Positions 26,223-34,174 of a stretch of DNA of 49,130 bases are shown piece after piece. The number at the start of each line of letters is the position of its first letter. Positions within the stretch are counted from its first letter, which is position 1. The stretch is from Prevotellaceae bacterium UBA711. GTDB taxonomy: Bacteria; Bacteroidota; Bacteroidia; Bacteroidales; Bacteroidaceae. The notes beneath the pieces are model-generated. The model did no database searches. It saw only the letters and a program-made list of their open reading frames with translations, and was not told the DNA's origin. Location of the stretch: contig DBLZ01000015.1 of NCBI GenBank assembly GCA_002297545.1, forward strand, positions 1 through 49,130, in the 5' to 3' direction. Made by a program: the position numbers and the translations under genes.

Positions 26223-26420
26223 TTACATGTCTTCAACGTCGTCATCTTCGATGTCCCCCGGAATATAGAAGAGTTCTCTTTCCTTGCCTATCTCGAACAT
26301 GCGTCTCGGTTTGTGTCCGTTATGGCGACACTTGGTGTAATACCATTCGATAGCTCTGAATATGAATGCGGACAACAGTACTCCTGCTACCCCGCACCAT
26401 ACAATCATTGGCTGATTCAT
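26223..26420 (-). CDS. Small single-span membrane protein
   Basis: A 65-aa protein starting MNQPMIVWCGVAGVLLSAF at 26420, the ATG just below the promoter; an in-frame ATG at 26489 lies upstream of that promoter and is rejected. It has one N-terminal membrane helix (about 5-22) and a hydrophilic tail with a basic stretch (YYTKCRHNGHKPRRMF) and a very acidic end (IPGDIEDDDVEDM). No family is recognised. It is the first gene of the exporter operon, ten bases before the ThrE-type gene, so it may be an accessory subunit. Confidence 0.7.
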   Translation of the reverse strand: MNQPMIVWCGVAGVLLSAFIFRAIEWYYTKCRHNGHKPRRMFEIGKERELFYIPGDIEDDDVEDM

Positions 26421-26447
26421 TTTATCTCGCTTTATTGGTTTCCGCTG

Positions 26448-26455
26448 CAAAGGTA
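26448..26455 (-). promoter_or_regulatory. -7 box of the exporter operon promoter
   Basis: CAAAGGTA on the plus strand reads TACCTTTG on the minus strand, an exact TAnnTTTG, 28 bases before the ATG at 26420. The -33 element is not clear. Confidence 0.6.
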
Positions 26456-26567
26456 TGGCAGTTTGTGAGGCTGCGGAAACGTTAAGCAAGGGATTTCCCT
26501 ATTGCTGCCATAGGCAAAACGGATAGAAGGTACTTACGGTGACACAATCTGATTGCATATAGTTCTG

Positions 26568-29093
26568 CTATTCGGTGACAATATAAATATGTCCCGAGAT
26601 GCTTTCAGTACCGTCATTTTGTATCTTTATCTGTAATTCCACTCCGTTGTTGCCTCGGATGTCATCGGGTAGGGCGATGGGGCAAACTATACTGCCTTTG
26701 TCGTTACCGAGAGATACGATTGCTGGATTGCCAGTCAGCACCGTGCCGTCCGCAATGAGTTTCACGTTGGAGCAGGTTGCCGTACCATTCCCTTTCGCCT
26801 TGGTTATGCGGATGGCGGAGATTGCCTGCAGCTTGTCTGCCTGTAGGGTGAAGGACAATGTTTCGGATTGTCCGGGAGTGATGCTCCACGAGCCCAATCG
26901 GTTGCTATGTGTGTCGTGAACGAGAGCCGGTGTGATGAAGGCAGCATAGTCCATCAGTGCACGTGCGGTATTCACTATGTCCGTAGGTACTGTTGCAGGT
27001 GAGCATCCTCCTGCTTCAACCCAATCCTTTTCCCATTGTGCAAAGTCGAACGGTCTGCCTGTCTTGCGGCTTTCGAAGTAGTGTTTCCAGCGTGGCAGGT
27101 AGTAATCTCGTATAAGCCCCGACCACACACGTGCCGAATAATCGTCAACTGGTGGGCCCCAGACGGTGACTATACGTTTGGCATTGCGTTCGTAACGGCG
27201 GTGCTGTTCCGGGGTGCTGGCGTGCCTGTGGGCAAAATCTATCCAACGTTCCAAACGTAGGTAGGGGTGTGTGCATAACAGGGCATCCATGCCGGAGAGC
27301 AGATACTCAAAATCCTTTTCCAGTTTCTCGGCACGAACCGTATCTCCTTTTTCATACTGCCAGTCTATGGCACGCACCAACAGTTCGGCTTTACCTCCGA
27401 GATACAGGGCTGTGAACTCTGCCAAGTCTGCCAGATACAGTTGGCTGCCCTCCAGTTGGTCGCTTGCCGCCACAAAGGATTCCATGGCCTTGAAGAAGGA
27501 CTCGTTCAGGTTTATGGAACCTTGGCGCACTGTACCAGGCCGGAACTGCCAGTTATATCGTGGATGGTCGGTGAAAGTACCATATACCGACTCCAGCAAA
27601 AGGCTCCAGCAACGGCGTACGGTCGCAGGGCAGTCACCGTACCGGTTGTGGGAATACTCTTTCAGCCACTCATGCAGGTCTATCCTCTTGTCAGACCATC
27701 CCGCGTCGCACAATAGCTCGTATATCACTTCGTTGTTCTCCAGTCCCTCTGGTGCCATTCCGTGTGCCATCAGCCTGCCTTTGTTTGTAGAGTTCAAGGC
27801 CTCCAGGTGGCCGTTGGCATAAAATTCAAGGATACCCGTCATTCCTGTCTTGCCGCCCATGCTGGGTATTACGCTATAGACCCAACGCTTGTTGTAAAAA
27901 CCCTTGTAGAATTCCCAGTTAACCTCCGAATGCCAGAAGTTCTTGTTGTAGTCCACGGCCAGGTCCAGCAATATCATCTTGTCATCGGGAACCTTGGACA
28001 CCAATGCACCCAATGTCTCGTAGTCCCAGATATGACGTTGGTATCCGAACATCCAACCCTGCATAACCCAAGTCGCTTGCGGGTTCCCCTTTCGTATGGA
28101 CTGGTACACTTTGTCGCCATAGGAAGCCAGCAGTTCGTAGCGTTCCTTACTCCCTTTGGCAGGGAAGGGAATGTCCATTTCGTTGAAGCTGTCCACCAGA
28201 TAGTATTCGTTTTTGCCGAACTCCTTTTCCCACTCGCGTATGAACGCCACGCCTATTTCCATGAAAAGGGGGTCCTGTGGAGACACCATCCAGTTGCAGA
28301 ATGCTCCGCCCCAATGTGTTTGGAGTAATTCCATCTCAGGGTAAAGACGTTTGAACGCTTGTGGCACAAAACCAGGGAATCCCGGGCAGATTGGCTTCAT
28401 GCCAAGGGACTTCATGCGTGCCAGTATCTTGTGCTGCAATTTGATTTGGTCCCTGTGCCAGTCTTCGTCCAGTGGGCCGTCTATTCCGCTGACGTTGCCC
28501 ATACGCATCCATGGCAGGTGTGCGGGTCCAACGAAGTACGAGTTTATTTCCTCGTCCGTCAGTCCCATATTCTTCCACACACGTGCAATGATGGCTTCGT
28601 ATGCCACCAGAGCCAGTGGCATGTCTATGCCGTGCAGGGCCATCCAGTCTATCTCCTTTTCCCAACGTTCCCAGTCCCAGTAGGGCATGGTGTAGCCATA
28701 GGTACATACATTGAAAAGGTAGTGATGTTCGAAAGGTGACACCACCCGTTTCCATTCAATATCTTGCAACTGTGAGGGCAAGGCTATGTTTGTTCCCGAC
28801 CAACTGTACAGGCCCATTCGGTTTCCCTTGACATAGTCATAGAACCCGCGACACAGGGACACTGGACTGTTTCCTTCCACGTTCAGTATACCGTTCTTCA
28901 CTTTGTAACGGAAATAGGTCTTCCTCTCACTCTTGTCGGGATTCTTCTTTATGGTAAGGGTTATCGGCAGGGTGGTCTGCCCGGTCACGCGTTCCAGGAC
29001 GTGGCGTGCCTCTGTGGCACCGCCTTTTTGGCCACGGGAGATGTAAGGGAACAGCATTGCAATGGCGAGACAAAGGGACAGTAGTCTTTTCAT
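26568..29093 (-). CDS. Alpha-N-acetylglucosaminidase (GH89)
   Basis: Secreted NAGLU-type retaining hydrolase that removes terminal alpha-linked GlcNAc, the cap of gastric-type mucin O-glycans. From MKRLLSLCLAIAMLFPY at 29093 the protein is 841 aa with a signal peptide. The N-terminal small domain is followed by the TIM barrel with NVCTYGYTMPYWDWERWEKE and MALHGIDMPLALVAYEAI; the acid candidate is E305 in SFNEMD, and E449 in GMAPEGLENNEVIYEL is the likely nucleophile. A C-terminal beta domain ends without a sorting tail. The second half of the active-site region (VIPSMGGKTGMTG) differs from the usual WCMLHNFGG, so specificity could be unusual. It lies 67 bases after the GH110 gene on the same strand, probably one operon. 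Confidence 0.92.
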   Translation of the reverse strand: MKRLLSLCLAIAMLFPYISRGQKGGATEARHVLERVTGQTTLPITLTIKKNPDKSERKTYFRYKVKNGILNVEGNSPVSLCRGFYDYVKGNRMGLYSWSGTNIALPSQLQDIEWKRVVSPFEHHYLFNVCTYGYTMPYWDWERWEKEIDWMALHGIDMPLALVAYEAIIARVWKNMGLTDEEINSYFVGPAHLPWMRMGNVSGIDGPLDEDWHRDQIKLQHKILARMKSLGMKPICPGFPGFVPQAFKRLYPEMELLQTHWGGAFCNWMVSPQDPLFMEIGVAFIREWEKEFGKNEYYLVDSFNEMDIPFPAKGSKERYELLASYGDKVYQSIRKGNPQATWVMQGWMFGYQRHIWDYETLGALVSKVPDDKMILLDLAVDYNKNFWHSEVNWEFYKGFYNKRWVYSVIPSMGGKTGMTGILEFYANGHLEALNSTNKGRLMAHGMAPEGLENNEVIYELLCDAGWSDKRIDLHEWLKEYSHNRYGDCPATVRRCWSLLLESVYGTFTDHPRYNWQFRPGTVRQGSINLNESFFKAMESFVAASDQLEGSQLYLADLAEFTALYLGGKAELLVRAIDWQYEKGDTVRAEKLEKDFEYLLSGMDALLCTHPYLRLERWIDFAHRHASTPEQHRRYERNAKRIVTVWGPPVDDYSARVWSGLIRDYYLPRWKHYFESRKTGRPFDFAQWEKDWVEAGGCSPATVPTDIVNTARALMDYAAFITPALVHDTHSNRLGSWSITPGQSETLSFTLQADKLQAISAIRITKAKGNGTATCSNVKLIADGTVLTGNPAIVSLGNDKGSIVCPIALPDDIRGNNGVELQIKIQNDGTESISGHIYIVTE

Positions 29094-29160
29094 GTAGGTA
29101 TATATTATGTCAGGAAGATGCAAATCCGTGTGGGTATGGAGCACTTGTGATGCTATGGCC

Positions 29161-30873
29161 TTAATGTATTCCCAGCATCTCGGTCTTGTTGTCCTCTATT
29201 GTGGTGTTGTCGCAGTCCTGTACGTGTATCAGGCCGGGAGCCTGGGCAGGTCGCGGACGCAGGAACAGGTTGTCGCGTATGGTCAGACCGTCTACCGAGC
29301 GGGCCGAGACGGCGCCGCTGCCCTGTGGGCGGAGCCGGAAGCGGTTGTTGAGGATGCTGATGTTGCGGTGTACCCGACCTTCGTTGCGGTCGTTCTCGGG
29401 AGCTATGAGGATGACCGGGTCGCCGCACTCTATGAAGTCGTTGTCCTTGATGGTCACGTCGCGCACCATTCCGGACTCGAACCAGCTTCGTGCGTCATCG
29501 GCTATCAGTATGCCGCTCATCTGCATCCTGAAGAACGTGTTGCCCTCTATCAGCACCTTGCGCCTGGTGGAGACCAGCAGGCCACGTGTGGGGATGCGCG
29601 AGAAGTAGTTGCCACGGATGACAACCTCGGGCGTATAGGTGACGTTCTCCACCACCAGCTCCTTCTGCGCCCTGATGGTTTCGGGCACAGGGCGGTCAAG
29701 TGTCAGGAGGATACTACGCTCGTCCTTCATTGTGGCGGTCTTCACCTTGAAATCCCCCATTGGCAGCAGCGAGTGAGGATTGATGAACTCCACCTTGTCC
29801 CCTGGCAGGAAGGACTGGAAACCATAGGTCTGATGGTGCATGTAGCGGACCACTACCTGTGTGGGTGCCGGGAACTCCTTCACGGCCAGGTGGGTGCCAT
29901 GTATGTTTATCGGGTCGTCGTGTGCGCCGGAGAAGCGCGAGTGCTCTATGATGACCTTGCCCTTGCACCCGGACATCTGCACGAAGTCGGCAAAGCCGGC
30001 GCAGGTTCTGCCGCTACCCTCTGCAGGGGCAAAAGTCATGTGACGATAGGTGAGGTTCTCGGACATCTGCCCCACCACGCCAAAGTTGCCCAGGAAGGCC
30101 AGGTGAAGGTTTTCCAGCGTGATGTTCTTGCTATACTGTATGAGGCCGCATGCCTCGTCCCTTATGGCGTCGCGCATCTGAAAGACCATGCCTTCCGTGG
30201 CTTGAGGTTTGCTGTCGTAGTTGAACCGCAACAGTCCCGGTTCCAGCTCTATTGCTCTCTTTATCCCTGGCAGCGGGGACCAACTGCGCCATGTGATGTC
30301 CTTCTCGGCATCGTATGCCTGCGCTATGCCTCCGGACAGTTTCCAGCTGTCGCCCACGAAAGAGAAGCGGCCGTCCTCCACGGTGTACTTGGAGCGTGGA
30401 TGTATGCGCACGTTCATGTGTCGCTCTCCAACCTCGGTCACCGTCAGTTCCGGCACGGTGGGGTCGGCCGCATCTATCGTGAAGTTCTTCAGGGTGACGT
30501 TCTCGCAGCCGTCTATCACGAAGGATGTCACCTCGCCGTGTGTGATGATGTGTGCTCCCCGTCCGTCGATGGTGATGTTCTTCATGTCCTTTAGCCACAG
30601 GCCTATGTGCTTGGTCTGATCCGGGTTCTCCGTCTCCGAGGCCGTATTGGAGATGTGGTACAGCTGGTGCGAGGAACTGTTGCGATGGATGTGGTAGTCG
30701 GCATTCTGCAGTTCTATCGTCACTGCCTTGCCTCTGTAGGTCTTTGCCTCCTCTATGGCGGCTTGCAGTCCGGGTGTCATGTCGGCAGCCTCGGGGGCCA
30801 CGCGGATGACCTTTTGGGCATTCATTGCCGATGCCAGCATCAGGCAAAGTGCCAGGGAGATAATCTTGTGCAT
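29161..30873 (-). CDS. Alpha-1,3-galactosidase (GH110)
   Basis: Secreted inverting galactosidase that removes the terminal alpha-1,3-galactose of blood group B (and, in the broader subfamily, linear Gal-alpha-1,3-Gal). Signal peptide MHKIISLALCLMLASAMNA, then a right-handed beta-helix throughout the 570 residues (repeats such as NITIDGRGAHIITH, NVTLKNFTIDAADP, VTIKDNDFIECGDP). Candidate catalytic aspartates are D296 in GFADFVQM and the D319-D320 pair in FSGAHDDPINIHGTH, which match the trio described for the family. Whether it is GalA-like (branched only) or GalB-like cannot be decided by eye. First gene of the operon with GH89; its promoter is back-to-back with that of the EamA gene. Confidence 0.92.
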   Translation of the reverse strand: MHKIISLALCLMLASAMNAQKVIRVAPEAADMTPGLQAAIEEAKTYRGKAVTIELQNADYHIHRNSSSHQLYHISNTASETENPDQTKHIGLWLKDMKNITIDGRGAHIITHGEVTSFVIDGCENVTLKNFTIDAADPTVPELTVTEVGERHMNVRIHPRSKYTVEDGRFSFVGDSWKLSGGIAQAYDAEKDITWRSWSPLPGIKRAIELEPGLLRFNYDSKPQATEGMVFQMRDAIRDEACGLIQYSKNITLENLHLAFLGNFGVVGQMSENLTYRHMTFAPAEGSGRTCAGFADFVQMSGCKGKVIIEHSRFSGAHDDPINIHGTHLAVKEFPAPTQVVVRYMHHQTYGFQSFLPGDKVEFINPHSLLPMGDFKVKTATMKDERSILLTLDRPVPETIRAQKELVVENVTYTPEVVIRGNYFSRIPTRGLLVSTRRKVLIEGNTFFRMQMSGILIADDARSWFESGMVRDVTIKDNDFIECGDPVILIAPENDRNEGRVHRNISILNNRFRLRPQGSGAVSARSVDGLTIRDNLFLRPRPAQAPGLIHVQDCDNTTIEDNKTEMLGIH

Positions 30874-30936
30874 GATGTATTATGTATTAGGGTAGGTTAT
30901 GGTCGTATATGCCTTGTCTGTGCATCTTGTGCAGGG

Positions 30937-30944
30937 CAAAGATA
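30937..30944 (-). promoter_or_regulatory. -7 box of the GH110-GH89 promoter
   Basis: CAAAGATA on the plus strand reads TATCTTTG on the minus strand, an exact TAnnTTTG, about 64 bases before the ATG at 30873. No clear -33 element. Confidence 0.65.
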
Positions 30945-30966
30945 CGAATAAAAGAGGAAAAATGTG

Positions 30967-30974
30967 TATCTTTG
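30967..30974 (+). promoter_or_regulatory. -7 box of the EamA transporter promoter
   Basis: TATCTTTG, exact TAnnTTTG, only 22 bases from the divergent box at 30937-30944, so the two promoters share upstream DNA and would compete or be co-regulated. Confidence 0.6.
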
Positions 30975-31022
30975 CATCGGCGCGTTGCGCCTGCACATTA
31001 TAAAAACATATCCCGACTCCCT

Positions 31023-31964
31023 ATGAATACCAAGGTAAAGGGCTATCTGCTTGGAGCCATTGCAGCCTCCACCTATGGCATGAACCCCCTCTTTGCCCTG
31101 CCACTCTACGCCGAGGGCATGGATGCGGATTCCGTGCTCTTCTTCCGCTATCTCTTCGCCATCCCCGTGCTGGCCCTGATGCTGAGGTTGCGCGGACGCC
31201 GTTTCGGCATCACCCGTGCCGAAGTGATGCCGCTGTCCGCTTTCGGCTTGTTGTGCTCGTTCTCGTCACTGTTCCTCTTTCAGAGTTACAACTACATGGA
31301 TGCCGGCATAGCCTCCACATTGCTCTTTGTCTATCCCATCATGGTGGCCGTGATCATGGCATTGTTTTTCGGGGAGAAGCTGGGCTTGCAGACGGTTCTC
31401 TGTATCGTGGTGGCCTCGGTGGGCATAGGCCTGCTCTATAGGGGCGAGGACGGTGCCACCCTTTCCCTCGCGGGTACCCTGCTGGTGGCCGCCTCGTCTC
31501 TGTCCTATGCCATATATCTGGTGGGTGTCAATCAAACGAGGCTCAAGGACATCCCCACCATCAAGGTCACCTTCTACGTCCTGCTCTTCGGCTGGGGCCT
31601 CTTTGCCGTGCGCGCCCTGTTGGGTGGCGGTCTGCAGGTTCCTCCCATGGACAAGTGGTATTTGTGGGCCAACCTCTTTGCCTTGGGACTGTTGCCCACC
31701 GCCGTCTCCCTGCTGTGCACCACGGCGGCCATCCTGTATATCGGCTCCACGCCTACGGCCATCCTGGGAGCACTGGAACCTGTCACTGCCGTCTTCATCG
31801 GCGTGGTGGTATTCGGCGAGAGCCTCACCATGCGCGTGGTCATGGGCCTGCTGCTCATTATCTGTGCCGTTACCATAGTGGTGGCCGGCGGAGGCATCAC
31901 CGCACAGCTGATGCGCATACGCAAGATGTTCCCCTCGCTGCTTCGTAACAAGCATGGAGGCTGA
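31023..31964 (+). CDS. EamA/DMT-family transporter
   Basis: Inner-membrane drug/metabolite-type transporter of 313 aa. The start MNTKVKGYLLGAIAASTYG at 31023 places the first helix correctly; open frame upstream to 30909 lies over the promoter. Ten hydrophobic helices in two EamA repeats can be traced (about 5-145 and 155-295). The end of the first repeat (LFVYPIMVAVIMALFFGEKL) and of the second (LGALEPVTAVFIGVVVFGESL) show the family's proline and FGE signature. The substrate is unknown; the family includes amino-acid, nucleotide-sugar and metabolite exporters. It is followed after 45 bases by the phosphodiesterase lipoprotein on the same strand. Confidence 0.92.
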   Translation: MNTKVKGYLLGAIAASTYGMNPLFALPLYAEGMDADSVLFFRYLFAIPVLALMLRLRGRRFGITRAEVMPLSAFGLLCSFSSLFLFQSYNYMDAGIASTLLFVYPIMVAVIMALFFGEKLGLQTVLCIVVASVGIGLLYRGEDGATLSLAGTLLVAASSLSYAIYLVGVNQTRLKDIPTIKVTFYVLLFGWGLFAVRALLGGGLQVPPMDKWYLWANLFALGLLPTAVSLLCTTAAILYIGSTPTAILGALEPVTAVFIGVVVFGESLTMRVVMGLLLIICAVTIVVAGGGITAQLMRIRKMFPSLLRNKHGG

Positions 31965-32009
31965 CCTGTGCCAAAGTCTGTTATTCTAACCTTCTAATAC
32001 AATATGACT

Positions 32010-32912
32010 ATGAAGAAACTTCCTGTCCTGGCCATGTTTCTGGCCATGCTCTGCATTTCGGCATGCAGCAAACATCCGCAGTGGAAAGCCGAACACGTGT
32101 TCATCATCGGGCTGGACGGTTGGGGGGCCTACAGTGTGGAGAAGGCCGATATGCCCAACGTCAAGGCTCTGATGGACTCGGGGTGCTACACCCTGCACAA
32201 GCGTAGCGTGCTGCCGTCCTCCAGTGCAGTGAACTGGGCCTCCATGTTCATGGGCGCCGGACCGGAGCTGCACGGATATACCGACTGGGGCTCGCAGACG
32301 CCAGAACTGCCTTCGCGCGTGCTTAACGAGAACGGCATCTTCCCTACCGTCTTCAGCGAACTGCGCAAGGCCGCCCCGGAGGCCGAGATGGGCGTGCTCT
32401 ACGAGTGGGAGGGCATCAAGTACTTGGTGGACACCTTGGCGCTGGACCACTATGCCCTGGCTCCGGACTTCACACAGAACCCCACTGCCTTGTGCGACAT
32501 GGCCTGCCGGTATATCACGGAGAAGAAGCCTGTGCTCAGTGCCTTCTGTTTTGACAATCCGGACCACGTGGGACATGCCGACGGCCACGACACGCCGGCC
32601 TATTACGACAAGTTGAAGGAACTGGACGGATACGTCGGCCGCATAGTTGAGGCCATCAAGGAGGCCGGTATCTACGACAACAGCATCATCATCGTCACCG
32701 CCGACCACGGTGGCACAGGCACGAGGCATGGCGGCAAGTCCATGGCCGAGATGGAAACGCCGTTCATCATTGCCGGTAAGAACATACGGCAGGGCGGTGC
32801 CTTCGAGGAGAGCATGATGCAATTCGACTGCGCCTCCACCGTGGCTGCCATCTTTGGCCTTCGGCAGCCCCAGGTATGGATAGGCCGCCCCATGATGCAG
32901 GTATTCGAGTAA
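32010..32912 (+). CDS. Type I phosphodiesterase/nucleotide pyrophosphatase-family lipoprotein
   Basis: Predicted lipoprotein of the alkaline-phosphatase superfamily. From MKKLPVLAMFLAM at 32010 (an ATG two codons earlier is possible) a signal peptide leads to the lipobox ISAC-SKHP. Metal ligands typical of the fold are recognisable: Asp in FIIGLDGWGA, nucleophile Ser/Thr region LPSSSAVNWASMFMG, Asp/His in FDNPDHVGHADGHD and Asp/His in VTADHGGTGTRHGG. At 300 aa it is close to the minimal domain. Substrate is not defined; family members cut phosphodiesters, nucleotides or sugar phosphates. The last 130 bases of the gene and its 3' flank are present again, broken, at 33125-33253. Confidence 0.88.
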   Translation: MKKLPVLAMFLAMLCISACSKHPQWKAEHVFIIGLDGWGAYSVEKADMPNVKALMDSGCYTLHKRSVLPSSSAVNWASMFMGAGPELHGYTDWGSQTPELPSRVLNENGIFPTVFSELRKAAPEAEMGVLYEWEGIKYLVDTLALDHYALAPDFTQNPTALCDMACRYITEKKPVLSAFCFDNPDHVGHADGHDTPAYYDKLKELDGYVGRIVEAIKEAGIYDNSIIIVTADHGGTGTRHGGKSMAEMETPFIIAGKNIRQGGAFEESMMQFDCASTVAAIFGLRQPQVWIGRPMMQVFE

Positions 32913-33121
32913 GGAACAAACAGCCTCCACAGGCGATGGAAACAGGCCTCCATGGCGATGATATTTCATCAGCGTGGTGATGAAGCCTCATGAGCGTGGT
33001 GATGAAGCTCCATCAGCGTGCTGATGATTTAACATTTCTATACACGTCGCCGCCCGCCCCCGTGTCGCCGGGAAAAACATGCTCCGGCACGGGCTGCTCC
33101 CGTCCGGCAGGAGGCGTCCGG
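32913..33121. repeat. 22-bp palindromic array plus conserved 99-bp tail, copy A
   Basis: Starting right after the stop codon, five 22-base units lie at 32913 (degenerate), 32935, 32957, 32979 and 33001. The better units begin GATGAAG and end CAGCGTGST; successive units create the inverted repeat CATCAGC-GT-GCTGATG across the unit border. From 33023 a 99-base tail follows (GATGATTTAACATTTC... to ...CAGGAGGCGTCCGG). Copy B at 42291-42499 has the same design with tail identity 87/99 and no gaps. Confidence 0.9.
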
Positions 33122-33124
33122 AGT

Positions 33125-33253
33125 CTTCGAGGAGAGCATGATGCAATTCGGCTGCGCCTCCACCGCGGTTGCCATCTTTGGCCTTCGGCAGCCCCGGGTG
33201 ACAGGTCGCCCATGATGCAGGTTCGGGCAAGGAACAAACAGTCTCCATGGCAG
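33125..33253 (+). pseudogene. Broken duplicate of the 3' end of the phosphodiesterase gene
   Basis: From CTTCGAGGAGAGCATGATGC onward the sequence copies 32801-32934 closely (about 85-90% by eye), including the post-stop GGAACAAACAG, but with small deletions that break the frame after GCAGCCCC. It covers only the last 37 codons and 3' flank. The intact gene end and this remnant flank repeat copy A. Confidence 0.85.
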
Positions 33254-33600
33254 GGCATCGCAAGGCCTGCGGCCGTTCCAGCCATGGTGTATGATATGAT
33301 GGACGTGCATCCGGTAATAGTCCGGATGCACGTCTTGCCGTGTTATACGTCCATGTCCACGAAGGCCGGGCTGCATATTTGTGCATTCACAGGTCTATAT
33401 TCGTTAATATGCAATGGTATGCCCATTGGAGTTTTGTTGCCGGTTCACATAGAAGTGTTTGGTTGCTACTGGCAGTGCTACAGGCCTGTTCTTGCCACTA
33501 TCACTGTCGGGGTATTGTCCCCTCTGCGGCGTGGCGCGCGGATGGAGTGGGGGACTGCCTTTGATAACGCGGGAACCACGACAATGCCTATTTTTGAGTA
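33254..33600. other. Non-coding stretch upstream of the hmu operon
   Basis: About 350 bases with no gene I can support; open frames here have no family character and differ in composition from real genes nearby. The only structures seen are the hairpin at 33301-33335 and the promoter that begins at 33593-33601. Confidence 0.5.
33301..33335. terminator. Strong hairpin, possible terminator
   Basis: Thirteen-base perfect stem GACGTGCATCCGG (33302-33314) / CCGGATGCACGTC (33322-33334) with a 7-base loop. T-runs are weak on both sides. It could end transcripts from the phosphodiesterase gene or protect the hmu promoter from read-through. Confidence 0.5.
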
Positions 33601-33631
33601 TTGCCATTATTCCCAAATGTGCATACCTTTG
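33601..33631 (+). promoter_or_regulatory. Promoter of the hmu operon
   Basis: TTG at 33601-33603, a 20-base spacer, and TACCTTTG at 33624-33631, an exact TAnnTTTG. The predicted start near 33638 leaves about 58 bases of leader. No Fur-type inverted repeat was recognised. Confidence 0.7.
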
Positions 33632-33695
33632 CACCCGGAAAACAAAGAGCAGTGCACTTGCAATATATATGTAATAATCAAAACATTCCTACATT

Positions 33696-34169
33696 ATGAA
33701 AAAGATTACCTCAATCCTGACCACTGTGATGCTCTTCTTCGGAATGGCTTTCACCACCACGTCCTGCTCCGAGAACGAACCTCCCGCAGTCCCTGCCGCA
33801 AAGAGCGTGGCCGGAACCTATACCGGCGACATGACATGCTCGGTCATGGGCACGGACCAGGTCTTCGAGAACCTGACATTCAAGGTGACATCCGTCGATG
33901 ATGCCACGGTGACGGTGGAGATACCTTTCTTCGGCGAGGCTCCGATGCAGATGCCTGCCATTACCGTCGCAAAGGTGCCCGTGGCCGGTGCCGACGGCGC
34001 TTATACCTTGGCCGTCACAAATTTCGATGGCACCGCATCTACCGGACGTGCATATTCAGGCCATCTCGGTGGCGGGTTTGCCAATAATACGCTCACCATC
34101 CAGTTCGAATTGCATTATGGCGCTATGCCCATGGCCATGATTTGCACGTTCGTGGCCGAAAAGAAGTAA
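33696..34169 (+). CDS. Calycin-like lipoprotein, first gene of the hmu operon
   Basis: A 157-aa predicted surface lipoprotein: signal peptide with lipobox TTTSC-SENE (Cys24), then a small beta-barrel domain with the look of the calycin/lipocalin-like family (SVAGTYTGDMTCSVMG... to ...LTIQFELHYGAMPMAMICTF). In Porphyromonas gingivalis this place is held by the haemophore HmuY. This protein does not obviously share HmuY's sequence, but it has two Met clusters, M84/M86 and M144/M146/M148. HmuY relatives from other Bacteroidota bind haem through Met pairs, so a haem-binding role is plausible but inferred. The stop is five bases before the receptor start. Confidence 0.8.
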   Translation: MKKITSILTTVMLFFGMAFTTTSCSENEPPAVPAAKSVAGTYTGDMTCSVMGTDQVFENLTFKVTSVDDATVTVEIPFFGEAPMQMPAITVAKVPVAGADGAYTLAVTNFDGTASTGRAYSGHLGGGFANNTLTIQFELHYGAMPMAMICTFVAEKK

Positions 34170-34174
34170 CCGCC

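Noticed and set aside
32988..33386. 132-aa minus-strand open frame over repeat copy A, with a similar frame (42369-42659) over copy B
   Set aside because: The shared peptide stretch follows from the DNA repeat. About eight of the twelve tail substitutions change the amino acid, no promoter or signal is present, and unit number differs by non-multiples of three.
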